Source: Tubulanus polymorphus
Taxonomy: Eukaryota > Nemertea > Palaeonemertea > Tubulaniformes > Tubulanidae
Length of the DNA stretch: 60,000 nucleotides
Direction of reading: 5' to 3'
NCBI RefSeq assembly: GCF_964204645.1
Contig: NC_134029.1
Location: 13,880,850-13,940,849, forward strand
The notes under the pieces were generated by a model. That model saw only the letters and a program-made list of their open reading frames with translations. It had not been told where the DNA came from and did not search any database. The first letter of the stretch is position 1, and each line of letters starts with the position of its first letter. A program made the position numbers and the translations under genes. Shown piece after piece: positions 28,301-41,800 of this stretch.

Positions 28301-31300
28301 TCTCTATCATTGTTATGTCCACTCGCATTTGCAATATGTAAATCTTGTTTGGGGCAACGCCTGTACATCATATTTACAACCTTTATTTATACTACAAAAA
28401 AGGGCCCTTAGAACCATTACTCAATCCTATTGGCTTGAACACACCTCTCCAATATTTCGCAAACTACATTTTCTAAAACTGGAAGATATCCACAAATTCC
28501 AAATTGGTTATTTTGTCTTCCAACAGGCTAGCCATCACCTGAAATTTTCAATCATTTCTTTTAACTTCAGAAACAACATTTATAGATGTAGTCCGACTCG
28601 CAGGCCGCGGGACCTACATATAGCATTTGCTAACTCCAATTACAAATACAAGTCTGTCAAAATCCAAGGGGCCAAATTCTGGAACAGTTTAAGTACAAGC
28701 CTCGAATGCCCTCAATCTCCATCCGCTTTTAAAAATAGTCTTCATCATTTCCTTTGTTCTAACTATTGATTGATACCATTTCCATGCTAATTGCTTGTTC
28801 TTCCATTTTGAATGTATGTATGTATCCAAATGTTTGGTAACGTGTGCACATGAGAGTGAATGAGGGTGTGCATGTGGGAGTGAATGGACGAGGAATTAGG
28901 ACTAGTTAAAGCCAACTTTGGCTTTTCCTAATTCCTCTCATAATCTATTGCTACAATGATTGATTGTTATTATATTTTCAGACTCTATCGTATTGTATAA
29001 TTACATATCTTTGTATCAATCTATCATGCAAAATAAACTATACCATTCTAATTGGCTCAATGCCAACTTCATATCGCTGACAAAGGTAAACCAAAAAAAA
29101 ACAATATGAAATAAATGAATTGAGAAAAATTTATCATTTTTTGCACTTAAAAAAGAGGTTAAAACAAGGAGTAAGTGTTTAATGAATTTTGAGATTAAAA
29201 ACAAGGTTAAAATGAGGAGTAAATGTTGAATGAACTTTTGAAATTGAAATGAGGTTAAAATGAGGAGTAAAAATTTAATGAATTTTTAAAAATAAAAACG
29301 AGGTTAAAATGAGGACAATTTAATTAATTTTGAAATTAAAAATGAGGAGTAAAAATTAAACGAATTTTGAAATTAAAAATGAGGTTAAAAGGAGGAGTAA
29401 TGAATTGTGTATTTTCTTTTTAATTACAACTAGAGTAATACCTGTGAAAACCACAGGTGATTTCCTTTGGCCCAGAACTTCAAACTGTTCAATTTATTCA
29501 CAATGGAATTAAGTCGGGCCATTTAAAATCTATGTGTCCATGCCCGTGGAGACCCTATGAGCTTTGATGACTTGTACCTGTGGAGACCGGGAACCTGGAA
29601 TCGGAGGTAAACAAAATATGTATGGAGCTACGCAGGACTCGAACTCCCAACCCATCAGGTGCAAGTCTTGTGCTCTACAACTGGGCCATCGTGACTGCAT
29701 AATGATGCTGCACTGTTGAATAGCTTTGATGCAGTTAGAGTCAATAATTAGAATTCCTGCTTACTGATTGGCTGAAATTTTGTCTGCCTCTGTTTGGCCC
29801 CCCTATAAATATTTTCAGACCCGTTTATACCTGTTGCATTAGTTTATACAATGATTGACTACCACAAAAAATTTCAAGGCCCAATTCTTCTCCACGGCGA
29901 CACTATTTGGTACATAGTTTCGCACTAATAGATAAGATTTTTCCTTAATAAATGGAAACAATTCAAACAATGATTTATCAAATTGATGGTTATAAATTGA
30001 AAAATTTATTAGATGTAATGGAAATCAAACATTATATTTCATTTAATGAAATAAAATTTCAGAAATCTTATATGATTAATGACATTAAAGATCTAATATT
30101 AGATGGTGAAATATTTAGAATAATGGAATAAGTTGATGAGAATAATGTTGAAATATTTAATACGTTATTAACTTATTCATTAGTGAATTAATCAATGAAC
30201 TAATCATTCAAACTGAAAATAAAGGACCAATGGTCCAGTGGCTCGCCAAACTGGTGTAAAGTAAAAAATCTGTCACGTAGGCTACCGGTATGCAAAAAAT
30301 CATTTCATTAAAAATTAAACCTGAAAAAAATATATAAAAAGGACTCAATTTTGGTCAGTGTGAACTTTTAATGATAACTGACTTTCAACGAGAATTTAAT
30401 CTTTGAAAAAATTGATTATGGGCCTTTTGTCTGAACAAATGTTCATAATTTTGATACATCCCTTGAATGACGCAAAACAACTAAAACTATGAGTGACCCG
30501 TTACGATAGGGTACAAACTTGGTGAGAGCCTGGGTTTCATCGGAGGTTTTTCATTATCATATACGGACCAATCAGCACAGAAACTCCCAAGTTCTTCAAA
30601 TTTGAGGCCAGTGCCGGTTACTGACGAAACAAAGTTTATCGACTGACGTGGTGTTTAATAATTTCACGATAGGATTGCTTTAAGTAGCTTACATCTTCAC
30701 TCAGACAAATCGTCGTTATGCGCGACCTACACCGTGGCGCGTACTCTATAACTGATACATACACGCAGTCAACACGATTGTATAAGGCGATATTGCCTAT
30801 GCGTTTGTACACGACTGTTTTCAACGCATACGCTCATCACTGTGCCCGATTAACAAACTAATACTAATAATCAGGCTCCATAATGGATCGCTAATGCTTC
30901 AATTAATGATGATAAAGCAAGTATTCCAGTCATGTATATATCAGACTCATCCCTAAAAATCCGTTACTATCAATAAATAAGCTGCGTTGCGAACACGGAA
31001 GTGAATTTCCACGTTTTGAAACCACATTTTTGTCAGATTTCTTGATGCAACGTTACCTTACTACAAAAAACTACATGAATCATTGAACACATCGCACACA
31101 ATAAAGCATTATATCATATGCCTTGAGTATATTTTGGACAGTGAAAGATGCTGCATAAAAAAACATGCTCAATTAAATCAAATTTTTGAAACTTTTTGGT
31201 AAATTTGTAAAAAAAATATGAAACCCACGGCTTTCAACTTTGCGCACTATAAAGAAAAACCAATTACGAAATATAATTTTGCCTAATTAGTTAATTTCGC

Positions 31301-34300
31301 CCAGTAGTAGTGAAATTACAGACTACTGAAATTGCGCTGGAGTATGCTAAAAATAGCTTTGAGCGTAGTGTATTAGGCATACGAATGATTATCAATTGGC
31401 CAGAACGTTGACACGGGCTCACTAACGTGAGCCAATAAAAAACCTAAAATCTATTATTTAAACAATAATTCAGATTATAAACTTATGAAGATAAATCGAT
31501 ACAATGCGATTTAGAAAATGAAAAAATGGTTGAACAAAAAGGGATTCAATGTGAATTTGATGATGAAATTAATAAATTGAGAAAATATAATCCGGATGAA
31601 ATAGTTAACTGCAGTTGTGGTAGAAAATATACTTTAAAAAATAAATCACGCCATTTTAATTTAAAATATCATAAATAATCAACTCTTAAAATTGATTTAA
31701 ATCAAATCATCATTAAATTAAGTTAAATAGCTTGATGAATTTCTATAAGTTTAATATTTCTAAAATATTTGAATATATAATTGTTCAAGAATTAATTAAA
31801 GAATTAATTATGCTTCGAATATGTTAAAGTGATTGAATTTTTTTCTTTAATAAATGAAAGATTTCATTATTAGGGGAAAATCCAGTAGGCCTATTGTGAT
31901 TACTGTACGATTTGAAGTTTTGAGCCTAAAAATACATCAAAGAAAGCAGTTCCAGGAAGGTCACATATGACAAACTCATAATGTTGACAAATGAGGTAAA
32001 AGGCAGCCTAAATGATTTGTCCGCTGAACCATGTGGTATCAGATCCTGGTGATGATGCAGTTGCTCACATCTGCTGGTAGGGAGATTTACTGCACTGCCA
32101 GAACCACTCACAGAAGATGATGAAATTGACAATCCACATTATGATACAGAGCAGAAATCCCTACAGAGTTGTTAGCTACTCTAATAGCAGCTAGATGAAA
32201 TTGAGTTTCTGTTCGCTAGTAATGTGAGAGCCAAATTGCTTCAAGTTGGATAAAATACAAGTTGCCTGAATTTATCTGAAATAGAGCCAATGAAATTCAA
32301 AAGTTAGAGGGAGAAAATTGGCATTTCTGTCCAATTTCAGAGAACCTGGCAGACATTCTAATTCGGTGGTTTGAAAATTCAAACCTAGAACAAAAAATCT
32401 TAAATATCAAATGGTTTCAAGGACCTAAATGGTTACTTAATGACAAGAGACCAGTAACATTCACTCTCACTTCTGGTGCTTCATTTGTCATCCATAGAGG
32501 AGCAAAATCTTTAATTTCCTGTTTCGTGTTTTATCAGAGTAGAGAACACTTGTCTTTGATGAAAATTTTACAAGTCTCTGTGTTAGTTTATCGCTTCATA
32601 CGTAACTGCTGTATGACTGCTAACGAATGTCATCTTTGGATACAGCTGATGAAATTGAGGTAAGCCAACTTGTAAAACACTATCTTTGTAGTTGTGTGGT
32701 TTGTTGTGTGGTTTGTGGTTCATCAACCAATTTTCTTACAAAATCCATCTCATTGCCAAATACTAGTTACACAATCTAATTGCTTCATTTCATAGGTGTG
32801 GACTACCTTGGTCCAATGACAGTTAAATTGCACAATTTTAATAAAAAAATGTTGTCTGTGTTCGTTGACTTGTGGTCACTCACACAATTCATTTAGAACT
32901 GGCCTGGGACCTGACAACGGAAAAATTCTTGTTAGCCTTGAGGTCAGTGGCTCAACAATCTCTACCTAAACATTATATTTCCAACAACACTTTAACTTTA
33001 CAACCTTCTGTTGCAAATGGACTCTCAAAAATTATTCTCATCAGAAGTGTCCCCCTTTACAGCAAATCACCCATATAAAATGGCAGTTCATACCAAATTT
33101 TGCCCCCTGGCTCGGTTGTAGGTAAAAATCCCCTCAGTAAAAATCCCCAAATATTCAAAGTAGGTAAAAATCCCCAGTTGGTGATTTTCAAGAACATTTC
33201 AAAGCAAAATGTTTTTCCAATTTTATTCATTTGCGATGAGGCTGAAATGTTTGAACTGCGCAAGTTCTCTTTCGTTGGGATAAATTCTTAAGTAAAATCT
33301 TAAAATAAAATTAATTGTTAGAATTAATAAGATTAATGTACTTTTTATTTGTAATATCTTCAAATTCGAACTGGAATATTTTTGAACTGTGAACTCTTGT
33401 CAATTTGTGGTATATTTGAGTTGTGCGATGCCATGAATTATAAGCAATAATGAACTTTTAATTTGAAATATTTTAGATTCAAGCTAGTGTATTTGAAATG
33501 TGCGATGAACCCTTTCATTAACTGTGATAACTTTAAGTATGGTACTAATTAAGTATTAATGAACTGTTAATTTGTAGTATGTTTTAATTCAAATGGTATA
33601 TACAATAGTTTGTATGCTCACGATATCCTTATGGTGTTCCACATTAAAATATGAATAAATTAGATATATGTATCAATAATATGAATTAAGTGACCTTAAG
33701 ATTGTATCTACTTTCACTACATTCAGAAGGAGGGGGACTTTTACAGTGGATTCTATGAGAGGATAGTTTAGAGTTTTTACAAGAAAGTGCTAAAAAGAGC
33801 TTCGACCACTTACGTTGAACTAAATATATACCGTATTTTCCATTGTATAAGTCGAGTTTTTGAGACCAAAAACCATGTCCAAAAAGCGTTGGTCGACTAA
33901 TACATCGAATACGCTTTCAATATCGTTTAAACTGACAATGTTTTAGAGTTCAAGGTTGCCATGATGAAATGGAATATTAATTCATGGTATAATACACTCG
34001 TATACCAATAAGAATTTAGAATGTTGATAAAATAGTTTCTCATAGTTTGGAAATGGTTCAAACTGAACTGATGTTAAAAATCAAATGAGAAAGAAAAGCG
34101 CACACGTGTATCATTGTACAGCATTTCATGAGCGGTGCTGCTATGGCAGCGTGCCAATAATCAATACTTGAACAGCAGTCTAATACTAGACTACACAGGT
34201 GCACGGCATTCAATGTATACACAATACATTCAACAAGTGGATACAATCAATGAGCACTAATCCAGTAATTTACTATCAGAAACAACAGATCCAAATGATT

Positions 34301-37300
34301 AATTGCAAACAGTGGTATAGACTCTCAACTACTATGAGAATGACCTTAGCAATGTTTTCAAAAGTGACTTGTGTAAACACATGAAGAAGGGACTCGACAC
34401 CGACTATAGCCTTAGTACAACTTTTTAAACTGAAAATTTGACCTCGACTCACACACCCGGTCAACTTGTACACCGGAAAATACGGTAGTTCAATTGACAT
34501 GGATAATCTCATCGAACAACTCATGGGAAAAACCAATCCTCTACATGAAATAGGAACACAGTTAAAGACAAAAATGAGCATTTTTGGAATCAAAGATTGC
34601 GACCAGTAGGCAAATACTGAATGGAATAAAACCTAAGATTCATATACTGATAAATAATTACATCTAACATTCACACATGGGAATTATCAATTCGTTACAG
34701 GAAAAAATAAATTGCCCATGGGCAAAGTGTGGTTTACCTTGAAAGCTAGAGGTTGTTTGGGGTAAGGGCATTCTGAAGTGACTTCAAAGTTCTACAAGTT
34801 TAAATATTGTATTTTATCTTTCTTAAAGGATTATTTTGTAGTCAAATAAGACCAAAGATATACATTTGTTTACGGTCCATATCCAAAATTTCGTAGGGTA
34901 CAGGTAGGCGTGGCATGGAAAGTATTTTATATATTCAAAGAAATATTTTTCATAATATGAAAAAATATTCAAATACAGTTCATATGATGTCACATATCAG
35001 AGGGTGGCTAAATGTATGGCCGCGGAAGCTAAAATACTGGTGCAGTAAGAAATCGGCGTATTAGATCGTTTTAAATCCTGGAATTTACCACTACAATATT
35101 AAGACCTCGAGCTATACCTATAGTTTGCTGCTTAGTATTTTCAGGTCACAAGAAATCACAATTTATTACAAATTCTATCAAACAGAAAACGCAGCGCTCA
35201 TCTTCTGCTGATGAAATGTCAAACGCACCAGCAAGCAGCGTTACAGTATCACTATAGTAGTGTATACTGTACGCGCGTGTGTTTGTGTTTGCAACAGTCT
35301 AATCTAATGATTTCCGCGCGCATGTGGGGCCTTGTGTAAGTGAATGTTCGCTTACACTTTTATGTCAATCAAAACAATCACCGGGTATTAAAATGAAACA
35401 ATACCTATGGCGGATAATAATTACATTCTCACCAGTAATGAGCATTTGAAATTCACACGTATACGGCACCTAGTCCAATGAAACGTTCGCCATTCTATGG
35501 CTTTCTCATAATTATTTTAGTAGCGCCGGAATTCCCCGTATATCCCAAAAACAGCCAATCACATTCCCTCGTAGAGACAACGCCCCCCAATCGAGGTCGT
35601 TGCAATTTTATACGCGAGAGCTAAGAATTTTCTCGCCAAAAACAGTTTTTCGTAGAATTTTAACAATGTTGACCATGTCATCGACGGAGGTTCGCCACGT
35701 CTTCAATCGCATTGATTATACGTCGTTTAAGCCGAGAACCAATGAAACAAATGCTCACATAAAAAACATACCGTGATTTTACATGAATTGGCTCAATGCC
35801 AACTTCATATCGCTGACAAAGGTAAACCAAAAAAACATTTCCAGCTATCAGCCAAAATGTAAATTTTTAAAATAAAAAATGGCTGTCAGTCAGCCAGCTT
35901 GTATGTAATTACCATCTGGATTCATCTACCAATACATAACCAATGAGATCAACCTTTTGTGGGGGTTTTGGGGGCCCACCCCCATAGGTACGCGGTAATA
36001 ATGCCAGAGGTAAAAATGCCATAGCTAATAATGCCAGAAGTAAAAATGCCAGAGGAAATAATGCCAGAAGAGTAAATTGATTCAATGATTATAAGAAACA
36101 AGTGTATCAAAACTTATAAACTATTCATTGAATTGTTGCTTTGATGTTATGAATTACAGCGAACTAACTCGTCGTAAACTTTTTGATTTTAATTATCATA
36201 CCAATTATTATACCTAGAAATATGATTGAACTGCACATTCACATTCAATATGAAAACTCTGAGCATTCATTTATCAATATTCATTAATTTAGAAATGTGT
36301 TATATATCATATTCTATACTATGTTCGCTTTTTGATATTTATTATACAAGAATATGTGCATTAATTTATTTATTTCCAATGATCTGAAAATATGTTGTAT
36401 CTCAATATCATCTTGTGCAAATAAGAATATCAATAATTTCAATGAATTTCTTGCTTATGTCAGACTTTATTTTATAAATTTGTGATTCTCTTTTATCTAA
36501 TAAATTTGTAATTCATTTTAAATTTTTATTAACGAAGGAATATGCTATGTATATCTAAACTGTGCATGTAAAATCTAGTGTAAATAAGAATATGAGGTCC
36601 AATGTTCATAAATTCTTCGCTTAATTTTCCTCATATTTCCTTCTGACATTTTTACATATGCCGTGATTTTTCTTCTGGCATTTTTACTTCTGGCATTATT
36701 ACCTATGACATTTTACCTCTGGCATCATTACCTGGATTCGGATCTCACCCATAATATCATTAAAGATCAGAGGTATCCAGATGCATTTTAATGTTTTCTC
36801 GAAACAGGATTGGCACTAAATGCCTATTACAATTGTTGAACCATTTCTTTCAGTTTACTTGATAAAGTGAACATGTCACAAGAGATTCTAAAAATACATA
36901 ATCTATTTTTTTTTAAATTTTAAGTTTCTCGTTATCGGTAAGAAATATCTCAGACCAGTAGGACCTTTGGCGATGTCACTGTGCTTAGGTACATATCTGA
37001 TTTCTATGAAGGTCATTCTTATTACATTATCTTTCAAACTGTATGCTCAGTCTTACCTCAGACTGCAAGGCATAGTAATATGAAACTTTTCATGTAGTAA
37101 ACTGACAACAGAATAGGTGGATATGACGTGAAGCATTGCTGGTAAATGAAAACAAATATGCCGATGTGTTGTAAGTTGATTAGGCCTAAAATAAAAAAGT
37201 CTATGCTTCCGGTCCACCGACCGACCTGATCAACAAGGTGCCGACCCTAAATCTTGGGAAGTTTAGAAAATAGTTGATAGCAAACAGTTATTTTTTCTAT

Positions 37301-38827
37301 GAACAACTTTTGTTTTGTTGTTCATATCAGGGTCTTCAACTAGTTGACGCGCTAAAGCATTTTGTTTACACCAGACCGTTGGCGTGAGCTGACATACACG
37401 TGATACACAGATCAGCCAGCTGTCACCCGGGCAACCTATACACGGAGCGAGCGCCTTACTATACAGTACTACAGCAGCATGCGCCTACTATGCAGTGAAC
37501 ACTGCACTGAAAATATCGATAACATTGCACATCTCCTTTTGCCATAACCCAACGCAAGATGATTTATTTCATAATGTATCAATTCAAGACTCTGCTTTAT
37601 CTATTTTGATCTTAATAAAAAACAAATTGAAATAGATAGAAAGTACTTGTAAACAAAATCTCCTTGTTTTGCTGCCAAGCAGTTGTATTGGTTCCCTGCA
37701 GTGATTAGTGTGAATGATACAATGGCGGCTGCTGACAGATCGCGATGATGGATTTAGAAGATATTATAAGCATGAAGAACCTAATAATAACAAACTGGAA
37801 ACAAAACGAAAGAGTCATCAGACTTGTTCACAATCAAAAAGAATTGTAAATAAAGATTTCATAATAAAGTTTGCTGTTTGGTAGAGAATTTAATATTTAA
37901 TTTTAATCCTCGTTATTTCAATCTGTCTCATCAATAAATAAATGACTGGACATCGAAAGATTTCATTGTATGTGATTGCAACCATTAGCGAAGACTGGTC
38001 TGTCCCATATGACAATCTACTGTGCATGCTTTAGGACTCTGGGCATATCGCATTAATGTGTTGAACACCCAAAAAAAAATGAAATTCCCTACCTACCTAA
38101 CCATAAAATCATACTAGTGGGACCAGAAACAAAGAATTTTTTATTTTATGCCTTAGAGTTAATAAATACCCAGGAATACCTGCTTGAGCCAATATTTTCC
38201 AGTAATCAAGAATTCCTGCCTGCTAATTTTTCCATCCTGTAAATCATAAAAATTTCAAAATTGAATGTAACAAAACGAATTTGCATGATATCAAATTAAA
38301 TTAATATTTATAAGTAACCATTTAATGATCACATATGATATAAGTTAATAATGCTGTTATCCATATCTTGTCCTGTGACTATGTGAAAAATACAATGTTC
38401 ATTAATTTTTCATAATTTGTTACAAATTGCTTGGTCATCACCTACTGTAACCGGCTGGTTGTTGTATCGGCAGGCTGGCTGGGGAACTAGCATTTACACC
38501 AGCGGTACAGGATTCCATGCATCAGGAACAACAAGGCAGTTAAACCTTATATGTACAATCTTTATTGCATCCCGGAATGAGAATGATTATCATAGCTTTA
38601 CATAGTCTTTATATACAGAATCATGAGTATAATGAGAGAACTAGGTGTCAGACAAGTTGTAGACATCAGGACTCACAAACAAACACCTAGTGACACGTTT
38701 GAGAGACATTAATTAATTATCAATGAGCACTGACTATAGCTAATTATTGTGAAAACATATTGAGTAATGTCACATGTTGATTACGACCTTAAAGCACATA
38801 TTGACACTATAGTCATAAGTTATATTA

Positions 38828-38860
<33 letters not shown>

Positions 38861-41800
38861 CATTATTAATATGTAGTAGAGCTATGAAATGTTATGAACT
38901 GATTGATATGACATTGTAGATCTATATGATTATGAAATACGCAAATTATATCAGGGTGACACTACCACAATTTGTTAAGTTACTTATAAGCAGTTATCAA
39001 AATGTATTTATTTTGTATGACATAATTCCAAGAATGAAAATGTAGACAATCAATGTTTGGAGTAGGAATAGGCAACTAATCCAAGCCAGGAAGAAGTAAT
39101 CTATGCGCAACTTCGATGTCTTCAAGTGTCACGTTGTCAGCTGGTTGCAATTCTAACTTGTTGATTACAGATATAACTGCGGCTTTACAGTCTTCACTGG
39201 TTCCTTCAGCTAGTAAGGGAACACCATATATGCGGAGATGACTTCTACGGGAATACTGGTTGTTGTTAACTGTTTCTAATTTTAGATTTTTCACAGATTT
39301 TTTAAGCGTTTCTAACTCCCGTTCCGCATTTTGGAGCGTATCGTTATGTTCGTTTAATTTGCTTGACAGTTCAGTAATATGATTTTTCAATTCAATGTTT
39401 TCATTTTCCAAGGATCGACAGCGTTGCTGTTTAATAGTTTCGTAATTTCGAAAGATAGTTCCTTTTGATGAGATCTTTTATCTGTTTTGAACATGTCAAA
39501 GTCAAAATCGTCTTGGCTTTGGTCCTCACTAGTCCCTGTCTTTCTCCGACGACGTTTTCTCTGGGACTTTGAGAGATTAGACAGGTTATCAGTCACCTCC
39601 TCTTCCTCCTTATTACACATTATGCAACAGCGGTTAGAATATTCTCGATAATCCATGATAATTCACAGTAAATCGCATAGCCTTGGTGACGAAAATTAGG
39701 AATCAAATTGGTAACCAGCCAGCCGTAAAGGGTTCATGCTTCGACGAACAATGATAAAAAATATCAAGATATTAGCTGTCAGTTTCCACTATATAACGTG
39801 GGTAGTTCATGTACATTATGTAATACGGCAAATAATAAAATTCTCTCTAAGATCACTTTATAAGACGATCGGATAGCAAGGCAAAGAGAGCACATCATTA
39901 TCCAACAGGTTTTACACACACGTTCATCCTGCGATACACGCACTAACCATCATTTTATGGCAGAAAATTACAACTTTAGCGGGAGCAGAAAAAAGCATGA
40001 CCCGCGTTGTCAGCCATCTTGAATGCTGAGACCCAGGTTGGCAGGTCTGGGAGACCATGGCAGTCATGTTCGATCACCGACGATCTGCAATAGGGGTGGA
40101 CATCTCACTGGTCCCTGTCCAAATCCGAATTATAGGCTAACAATTCAATTAGGTGGACATCTCACCTCCCTCAATTATCACACCAAGTTTCATGGAAATC
40201 CATCAGGAATTATAGGCTGCACTGAGCTAACATATAATTTGATTGGTGTCCAATGATGAAATGTTAAATTATGCCACCTAACATAATCTACCTTTTGTAG
40301 GGGGGTGCATCCTCTGACAGGAATTGTTTTTGCAAAAATTTCAATATCTAATTTGCCTCTATGAGAAAATACAATCAAAATAGCTTTTTATGTCTTTAGT
40401 CGACAAATTCATCAGCATTCGTCAGCTCTGATGACCTATATTATCCAAAATCAAACCCATCAACAATATTAAAGTAATATATCTTAACATAATAACAAAC
40501 TAGGGGTCCAGGGAAACCATACCCACTTGGGAAGTGGTTTCCGATGCTCAACAATCTAACAATTTCAATATTTAACGTCCCATCTAATGACCTTGAAAAA
40601 TCAAATGACCTTGAAACTCACCACAATCATAGAATATGTCAGCAGCTACAATTTTGTAATTGATTGTGGAAACAAAATATGCCTAGTTACCAATATGATA
40701 CGGAAATACTAAGTATTTCTACTATTCAACGCCCCCTGGTGACCATATGCTAAGCCCTATGACCTTGAAACCCACCATAATCATCGAACATGTCATGAGC
40801 TACAACTTTGCAATTGATCATGGTAAGAAAATATGCCTAGGTACCAATATAATAATAAGGAAATACTAAGTTATTCTACTATTCAACGCCCTCTAGTGAC
40901 CATATAGAATAACTAATATCCTTGAAACTCACCACAATCATAGACCATGTCATGGACTGCAACTTTCCAATTGATTGTGGTAACAAAATATGCATAGGTA
41001 CGAATATAATATAGAAATACTAAGTAAATGCATTGTTCAAGCCCCCTACCCCAAACCCCCCCCCCCCCCGGGTGGCCATATGCAAAAACCAATGACCTTG
41101 AAACTCACCACGATCATAGATCATGTCATGAGCTACAACTTTCCAATGGATTGTAGTAGCAAAATATGAATAGGTACGAATATAATAAAGAAGTACTAAG
41201 TTATTGTAATGTTCAACGCCCCATGGTGGCCATATACAAGAACAAATGACCTTGAAAATCCCTACGATTATAGTCCATGTCATGAGCTACAACTTTCCAA
41301 TGATTGTGGTAACAAAATATGCTTAAGTATCAATATAATGTGGAAAAACTTTTTTCCACCAACGAATGAGTACTGATGACACCATGACCGCTGCCAATTG
41401 CGTCATAATTGCGTCATAATTGCCTGATCAAATATACCTGTATCAGGTAGGCCCTATATGAGATCCCTTTTCAAAGAATACCCATCACAAATTGCAATGA
41501 AAAATGGCAAACCATTAGGAAGCTACAGGACTCAGAATTCAGACCAAAATTGACATTTTTGGGCACAAAAAAGGTCACAGGACGGCCATCTTAGGTCCGA
41601 TCGACCCAATTTTTGTTATGCTGATGGGCCCTTGGGGGATACAAATATATACGAATGATCGAGATAATTGATAAAAGCATCTTCAATATTTCCTTCGAAA
41701 ACTTCGAAAATGTGTAAAAAAGTGCTGATTTTGGCGAACAACAATGGCTGCCAGTCGGCCATCTTGAATGTGACAGGGCCAGTTTTTGGGCTGAAGATGT

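Noticed and set aside
33100-33291. Short repeated GTAAAAATCCCC words as a CRISPR-like array
   Set aside because: Only three irregular copies with unequal spacing in an animal intron; a simple repeat patch.
37735-37895. A short open frame near an ATGGCGGCTGCTGACAG sequence as a host exon
   Set aside because: No recognisable family and no clear splice sites.
41056-41072. A run of about 16 C bases as a structural or regulatory element
   Set aside because: It replaces the normal CCCCCTGGTGG word in one pearl-like unit; slippage expansion or assembly noise is the simpler reading.
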